From Alkalinema sp. FACHB-956 (GTDB lineage: Bacteria; Cyanobacteriota; Cyanobacteriia; Leptolyngbyales; Leptolyngbyaceae), in the NCBI RefSeq assembly GCF_014697025.1, contig NZ_JACJRC010000031.1, positions 1 to 60,408 of the forward strand: a stretch of DNA of 60,408 nucleotides, in the 5' to 3' direction. Position numbers and translations under genes: made by a program. The notes below the pieces were generated by a model. It saw nothing but the letters and a program-made list of their open reading frames with translations. It ran no database searches and was not told the DNA's origin. This document shows positions 56,009 to 60,408 of this stretch, one piece after another. Position 1 is the first letter of the stretch; each line of letters opens with the position of its first letter.

Positions 56009-57847
56009 TTAAGGAATTAATTCTCCAGTTTCTTGTAAGGCGTTTAATCTAGCGTAGATACCACCGTGATCGATGAGATCTTCGTGGCTACCGACTTCAA
56101 CGATTTCTCCTTGGTTTAACACCACGATTTTGTCGGCTTCGCGCACGGTGCTGAGACGGTGGGCGATGATGATCAGCGTACAGGTACCAAACAGCGATCG
56201 CATCGCGAGTTGGATGGCCCGTTCGGACTCGTAATCCAGGCTGGACGTGGCTTCGTCAAAGACCAGTACGTCCGGCTTCATCACCAAGGCGCGGGCAATC
56301 CCGAGACGTTGCCGTTGGCCTCCGGACAGGCGCACCCCACGCTCACCCACTACCGTGGCAAAGCCCTGGGGCAGGTTGCGAATGAAGTCTTCGGCTTGGG
56401 CGATGCGGCAGGCTTGATAGACTTCATCGGCGGTGGCGTTGGGATTGCCGTACATCAGGTTGTCCCAAATGGTGCCGTTGAAGACATCCACTTCTTGGTG
56501 GACGATCGCTAACCGTTTCCGGTAGCCGGTGACATCCAAACGGCGAATGTCCTGACCGTCGATGCGAATACAGCCTTGGCTCGGTTCAAAATAGCGGAAG
56601 AGTAACTTGACTAAGGTGGATTTACCCGATCCCGATCGACCCACGAGGGCGACGGTTTGGTAGGGTTCAATCAACAAGTTGATGTTTTGCAAGACCGGAC
56701 GATCGGCGTCGTAGCCAAAGTTGACGTGATCGAGTTCCACTTTGCCTGTGAATTGGTAGGCGGGAACGGCTTCGGGGTGTTGCAGGGTGGCGGCGTCGGT
56801 GCCAGTCGGCAGGCGCATAAATTCGTGGAAGCGAATCATGGAGGCATAGCGACGGGCAAAGACTTCTGCGAGGTTGCAGATCGGTTCAATTTCGGCGTAG
56901 GCCATGCTGGAGACGGTGAGGACGGTGATGAAGTGACCGAGGGAAATACGGCCTTCGATCGTAGCCCACAGCGTTAATGCCAACACCAAGAAGGTACAGG
57001 TTTGCACGATCGTGCGTTCGTACATGCCTAGGGTGACGTAGCCTTTGTGAATCCGATAGTCCAAGACAGTAAACTCTCGATCCATCCGAGTCAGTTGCCG
57101 TTTGAGTTCCGAAGCTTCCGTGGCGAAGGCTTTTACAGTCTTGATATTGGTAATGATTTCTGAGGTGCGGCTATCGGTATCTTCAACGTATTTATCTAAT
57201 TTGGCCTCACGGGTGGCTAATGCCTGAAGACCACTTAGACTATAGGCTAGGATACCGAAGAAAGATACGAGGAGCAATATTGCAACTCGCCAATCGATTA
57301 ACCAAATGACAATAAAAATACCAATGACTCGAAAGACTTTGGGAATAAAGCTGCCTGTGATTTCGGGATAGCTCCAGGTATGGTTGGAGAGTCCTTTGGC
57401 GACACGGGCGGCAATACGACCGGGATTGTTTTCGTCGTAGTATTCCAACGGAAGGGTGAGAATTTTTTCCAAGGCTTTTTGGGCATGGTCACGTCGGGCT
57501 CGAAAGGCGGTATCCCACTGGAACCAAGGGCCAATCCAGGGTTGGATAGGGGCGCGTCCGATCGACACGAGGGCGACGAGTCCGGCAATGATGCCCAGCG
57601 AGACGGTGGGAGTGACGGTAATGCCTGACAGGTTTGCGACGGCACTGATCAATTGTTGTAAGGGAACATCGATCGCTTGTCCGGATAAAAGGTTAAGAAT
57701 TTGACCGATGGCGTAGGGGACAAACAGATCGATGATTTCAAACAGGCCCATTCCGACGATGCTGAACAATGCGATGTTACGGTAGCGTCGGAAGTAGTAG
57801 ATGATGTCTAGGAATTTGGCTTGAGAACGTTGAGTTAGCTGTTTCAT
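56009..57847 (-). CDS. ABC exporter, fused permease and ATPase (MsbA-like)
   Basis: A 612-residue half-transporter from ATG 57847, fixed by GAGGAGG six bases upstream; the longer frame from 57928 is rejected. The permease half (about 1-330) has six hydrophobic segments. The ATPase half shows Walker A LVGRSGSGKSTLVKLL, signature RLSGGQRQRLGIARAL, Walker B DVLVFDEATSSLD and the H-loop IIAHRLSTVREADKI. It should work as a homodimer exporting a lipid, peptide or drug; the substrate is unknown. An inverted repeat (57872-57894) sits between the likely promoter and the start, suggesting repressor control. Confidence 0.94.
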   Translation of the reverse strand: MKQLTQRSQAKFLDIIYYFRRYRNIALFSIVGMGLFEIIDLFVPYAIGQILNLLSGQAIDVPLQQLISAVANLSGITVTPTVSLGIIAGLVALVSIGRAPIQPWIGPWFQWDTAFRARRDHAQKALEKILTLPLEYYDENNPGRIAARVAKGLSNHTWSYPEITGSFIPKVFRVIGIFIVIWLIDWRVAILLLVSFFGILAYSLSGLQALATREAKLDKYVEDTDSRTSEIITNIKTVKAFATEASELKRQLTRMDREFTVLDYRIHKGYVTLGMYERTIVQTCTFLVLALTLWATIEGRISLGHFITVLTVSSMAYAEIEPICNLAEVFARRYASMIRFHEFMRLPTGTDAATLQHPEAVPAYQFTGKVELDHVNFGYDADRPVLQNINLLIEPYQTVALVGRSGSGKSTLVKLLFRYFEPSQGCIRIDGQDIRRLDVTGYRKRLAIVHQEVDVFNGTIWDNLMYGNPNATADEVYQACRIAQAEDFIRNLPQGFATVVGERGVRLSGGQRQRLGIARALVMKPDVLVFDEATSSLDYESERAIQLAMRSLFGTCTLIIIAHRLSTVREADKIVVLNQGEIVEVGSHEDLIDHGGIYARLNALQETGELIP

Positions 57848-58219
57848 AACGCCTCCTCGGATTGAGGAAGGTGTGTAATACATAGAGTTACACATACTAC
57901 AGCATGAAGTCTGGGTTTGGCAAGTCAATTTGGCAACACTGGGGAAAACTGCTAGGGCTGGAGGGGAAGGTTGGGGCAGCAGGAAATTCCACTACCAGAG
58001 AAAGGTTAATATTTTTTGAGTTCTTGAGGGTTGACTGAATCTGGGTTTGTTCGTAGTCTTGTTTTTCATAGCGGTGCCATGGACATCCTTCTTTCACGAG
58101 ATGGTTTGGCATGAAGCATGGGGCCGCTGGGTTCCCGGAAATTTAGGGCACTACCCTTTGTTGCAGGCACAACTCAGGGTAGCTATTCCCCCGCGCTGGT
58201 GAAGCAGCAAGGAGGCTTG
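57848..58219. promoter_or_regulatory. Divergent promoter region of the ABC exporter gene
   Basis: No gene. Contains the inverted repeat at 57872-57894 and the 5' flank of the small gene at 58220. No consensus -35/-10 could be chosen with confidence. Confidence 0.4.
57872..57894. promoter_or_regulatory. Operator-like inverted repeat upstream of the ABC exporter
   Basis: TGTGTAA-N9-TTACACA, a perfect 7-bp inverted repeat 25-47 bases upstream of the start codon. The size and position resemble operators of TetR- or GntR-type repressors. No regulator gene is adjacent. Confidence 0.45.
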
Positions 58220-58600
58220 ATGAGGATTTTAGCATCTGACCGAGCCACTCTTGTTTGTGATGTCAAACGGGGTGGCTCTAAATTTTTGGGCTTTCTTCCG
58301 CTCTCATCCCTGGCCCTTCTCCTGCGGGAAAAGGGGATAGAGTCTATTCGGGATGAGATTCACTTCAACAAGGAGAAGCTCAATATGTGTTTTACAGGTT
58401 CTAGCGATCGCGGCGATCGCTCGATCGAACGTTTTCAGCCATACTATCGGTTACAACTTTTCGGCACGAAGGAAACGGTAGAGTCAATCATTAACCGATT
58501 GCATTCGATCGGCTTTGTGGATCGGGTGTATTGGGGGAAACCCATGCCTGTACCGGGTGTGGAAGGGGAATGGGTGAGCGTGTTGCAGCGGCGTTGGTAA
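58220..58600 (+). CDS. Hypothetical protein
   Basis: A 126-residue protein from ATG 58220, chosen because GGAGG lies four bases upstream; an in-frame start at 58118 would add a basic, unstructured leader. The sequence (MRILASDRATLVCDVKRGGS, then FKGTK-like QLFGTKETVESIINRLHSIG and EGEWVSVLQRRW) has alternating strands and helices but no recognised family or export signal. It diverges from the ABC exporter gene. Confidence 0.6.
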   Translation: MRILASDRATLVCDVKRGGSKFLGFLPLSSLALLLREKGIESIRDEIHFNKEKLNMCFTGSSDRGDRSIERFQPYYRLQLFGTKETVESIINRLHSIGFVDRVYWGKPMPVPGVEGEWVSVLQRRW

Positions 58601-59085
58601 AGGCTGAAGTGTAGGTGTCCCGCAGGTTTGCTTGTCTTGTAGTCTGTGGGCACCTTGACTAGGGCGATCGGGGTTTTAGTGAAAGCAGCGATCGGGGTAG
58701 TTGAGAGCGATCGTGTTATTTTCTCACTCATCTGTGTGATGCAAAGTTCGATCGGCTTTTCAGATTGTTTAGTGGGCAGTCATTTCGAGACAAAAATCTA
58801 GAAAGACTTTATCATTGGCCTAGTGTGACCGATCGTCGCACCTGACTGGCAATGCTAAACTGGTTTCAGCAAAGTCAACTCGTAGCAGGTGAACTTTGCG
58901 TTCTACAGATGTGGATCATCTGTTTGGAAGCCCATGACTAATTTATGCCGTAAGTTGTGAAGTTGAGTAATCTAGCTGTTTAATGACCGCCATCGGTCTT
59001 AATACTTCAATAATTGATGAAATTTTCCTTGCTGCATCCCTTCTGGATAAAGCCGCAACCAATCAACTGATCTTTAAAGGCGGAA
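58601..59085. other. Gene-free stretch before the HEAT-repeat gene
   Basis: No gene, tRNA or obvious terminator. Two copies of GCGATCGGGGT near 58664 and 58687 are the only repetition noticed. Confidence 0.5.
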
Positions 59086-60324
59086 ATGCAAATAAGTTAT
59101 CGATTGTTCCTTCCACTTACCTTGGGCACTCTGTTCCTAATCGCGCTACCTAATAGCATAAAAGCTCAATCGCAGCACCCTACTAGCACTAGCCCACAAG
59201 GTGGCAGGGTGCCACCTATGAATAAGCCAGACTCTTCACCACGTAACTCTTCACCTATATCAGACGATGAACGCATTCTAGGTTTGAGAATGCAGCTTAA
59301 AAGCCCAAAGCCTGATCTGCGTATTCAAGCCGTGGAACGTTTGGGTGAAATGGGAGAGACGGCTAAGGTAGCAGTACCAGATCTTTTACTATTGCTTCAG
59401 GATGTGAACTTAGATGTCCAGATTACTGCAATTAAAACCCTGAGTGAAATGAAATCTCAGGCTACTATTATCGAACCTCATCTAATAAGTCTCTTAAAGC
59501 ACACGCATCCAGATCTGCGTGGCTATGCAGCAAGAAGCCTGGGCGCATTAGCTGACTCTAGGAGAAACGATATTGCCAGGAAAAAAGATATCGTTTTCCA
59601 CTTGTCTAAGCTGTTAGACGATCGATATCTGTATGTGCGCGTAGAAGCATTAAGTGCACTGAGATCAATGGGAGATGATGCTCAAACTATCATCCCTCAA
59701 CTATTGCCACTATTCAAATCTCCAAGTACCAGTGTGCGCTTTGCTGCGATTGGAACCCTACGCGGTATTGGTCAGTCGGATCGGTTTCTGACTGTGGAGC
59801 TTTTGCCGCTACTTAAAGATGCCGATCCAATGGTTCGTTTAGCGACACTTGATACAATTGGAAGTACACCTAAATCAATACCTTATTTTTTGCCACACAT
59901 TACGCCCTTACTGAAAGACCCGGTGCCAGAAATACGTGCTGCGACAATAGAAGCACTAGTCGAGATGAGAAATCCAAATGCAATCTCAGTTCGCGATGTG
60001 TTGCCTCTTTTATTTGACTCAAATTCATCTGTTTCGGTTAGAGCAGGCAAAATGATAATGAGTCTTAAGTTAGAAGATTCGCCTGAATTTAGAACTGAAA
60101 TTCAGAAAGTTAATAGAGACTTAGAAGCTATTAGTAAGTTACCTGCTGAAAAAGCAATTGCTGAGATTAGATCACGGTTAAAAAATTCTGATTCACTCAT
60201 TCAAGCTAGTGCTCGCATTGCATTATTCAATCTTGGACGTACAGCTAAAGTTACTCCTTCCCAGATAAGCACACTATTAAATGCGGTGGACCCAAGTGTT
60301 TGGACAAGATCTAATGAAAGTTAA
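59086..60324 (+). CDS. Secreted HEAT-repeat protein
   Basis: A 412-residue protein with a signal peptide at about 1-28 (YRLFLPLTLGTLFLIALPNS, then IKAQS). After a proline/serine segment, residues about 60-340 are HEAT/PBS-type helical repeats (LRIQAVERLGEMGETAKVAV, LYVRVEALSALRSMGDDAQT, PEIRAATIEALVEMRNPNAI). Such proteins act as binding scaffolds, here outside the cytoplasm. The gene is clearly more AT-rich than most neighbours and contains no GCGATCGC octamer, which hints at a different origin. No partner gene is visible before the window ends. Confidence 0.88.
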   Translation: MQISYRLFLPLTLGTLFLIALPNSIKAQSQHPTSTSPQGGRVPPMNKPDSSPRNSSPISDDERILGLRMQLKSPKPDLRIQAVERLGEMGETAKVAVPDLLLLLQDVNLDVQITAIKTLSEMKSQATIIEPHLISLLKHTHPDLRGYAARSLGALADSRRNDIARKKDIVFHLSKLLDDRYLYVRVEALSALRSMGDDAQTIIPQLLPLFKSPSTSVRFAAIGTLRGIGQSDRFLTVELLPLLKDADPMVRLATLDTIGSTPKSIPYFLPHITPLLKDPVPEIRAATIEALVEMRNPNAISVRDVLPLLFDSNSSVSVRAGKMIMSLKLEDSPEFRTEIQKVNRDLEAISKLPAEKAIAEIRSRLKNSDSLIQASARIALFNLGRTAKVTPSQISTLLNAVDPSVWTRSNES

Positions 60325-60408
60325 GCTCTAAGTGTAACGTGAGCTCAGCTAGCTCATAGATCAAAAGAGATCGATCTAACCAATGCTTCAGTTAATCAAA
60401 CTCATTGT

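Noticed and set aside
1-60408. tRNA, rRNA or tmRNA genes
   Set aside because: No T-loop GGTTCGA-type block with matching acceptor stems was found in the intergenic regions.

Overview
The window is chromosomal DNA from a cyanobacterium. Evidence: a complete kaiA-kaiB-kaiC clock cluster, a cyanobacterial-type glutamate-cysteine ligase (gshA), the Mg-protoporphyrin cyclase factor Ycf54, a geranylgeranyl diphosphate synthase (crtE), cyanobacteria-restricted families (DUF3318, DUF1350, DUF6335), and very frequent GCGATCGC-type (HIP1) octamers. The base composition and single-gene scattering of housekeeping functions fit a free-living, probably filamentous non-heterocystous type, but the genus cannot be fixed from the sequence alone. 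No tRNA, rRNA or CRISPR array was found.

Layout. 0-6.5 kb: the clipped start of an IS630-type transposase, glycogen phosphorylase, then a three-gene arsenosugar operon (peroxidase-like protein, radical-SAM ArsS, ArsM-like methyltransferase). 7-16 kb: a free-standing DUF4347 protein, a DUF1350 hydrolase, several small proteins, gshA, trmL and a LysM/M23 cell-wall hydrolase behind a 1 kb leader. 16.6-24.5 kb (minus strand): pgk, alaS, kaiC, kaiB, kaiA. 25-30 kb: a large hybrid histidine kinase divergent from kaiA whose receiver lacks the phospho-aspartate, a beta-propeller-like protein and a PAS-LuxR regulator. 30-46 kb: ftsH, a class IV aminotransferase with a small coupled membrane protein, a TPR protein, menH, a Nudix hydrolase, folD-crtE-PAP2-like, ycf54-pdxJ, a PrxQ-type peroxiredoxin, tyrA and a pentapeptide-repeat protein. 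46-60 kb: a cytosine deaminase-like protein, small unknown genes, an orphan TRAP solute-binding protein, the tldD/pmbA protease pair, a PEP-CTERM exported protein, an MsbA-like ABC exporter and a secreted HEAT-repeat protein.

How the genes relate. The window is mainly a mosaic of short transcription units. The clear functional groups are the arsenosugar operon, the clock cluster with its divergent kinase, the pdxJ-ycf54 pair, folD-crtE-PAP2, and tldD-pmbA.

Most unusual signal. More than twenty loci carry short tandem repeats with 11-18 bp units. Each locus has its own unit sequence. At seven genes the repeat runs across the stop codon (glgP, the HTH-like gene at 9.4 kb, ftsH, the TPR gene, a lipoprotein gene, the pentapeptide gene, the DUF6335 gene). 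This looks like a recurring local duplication process that targets gene 3' ends and is the main candidate here for something undescribed.
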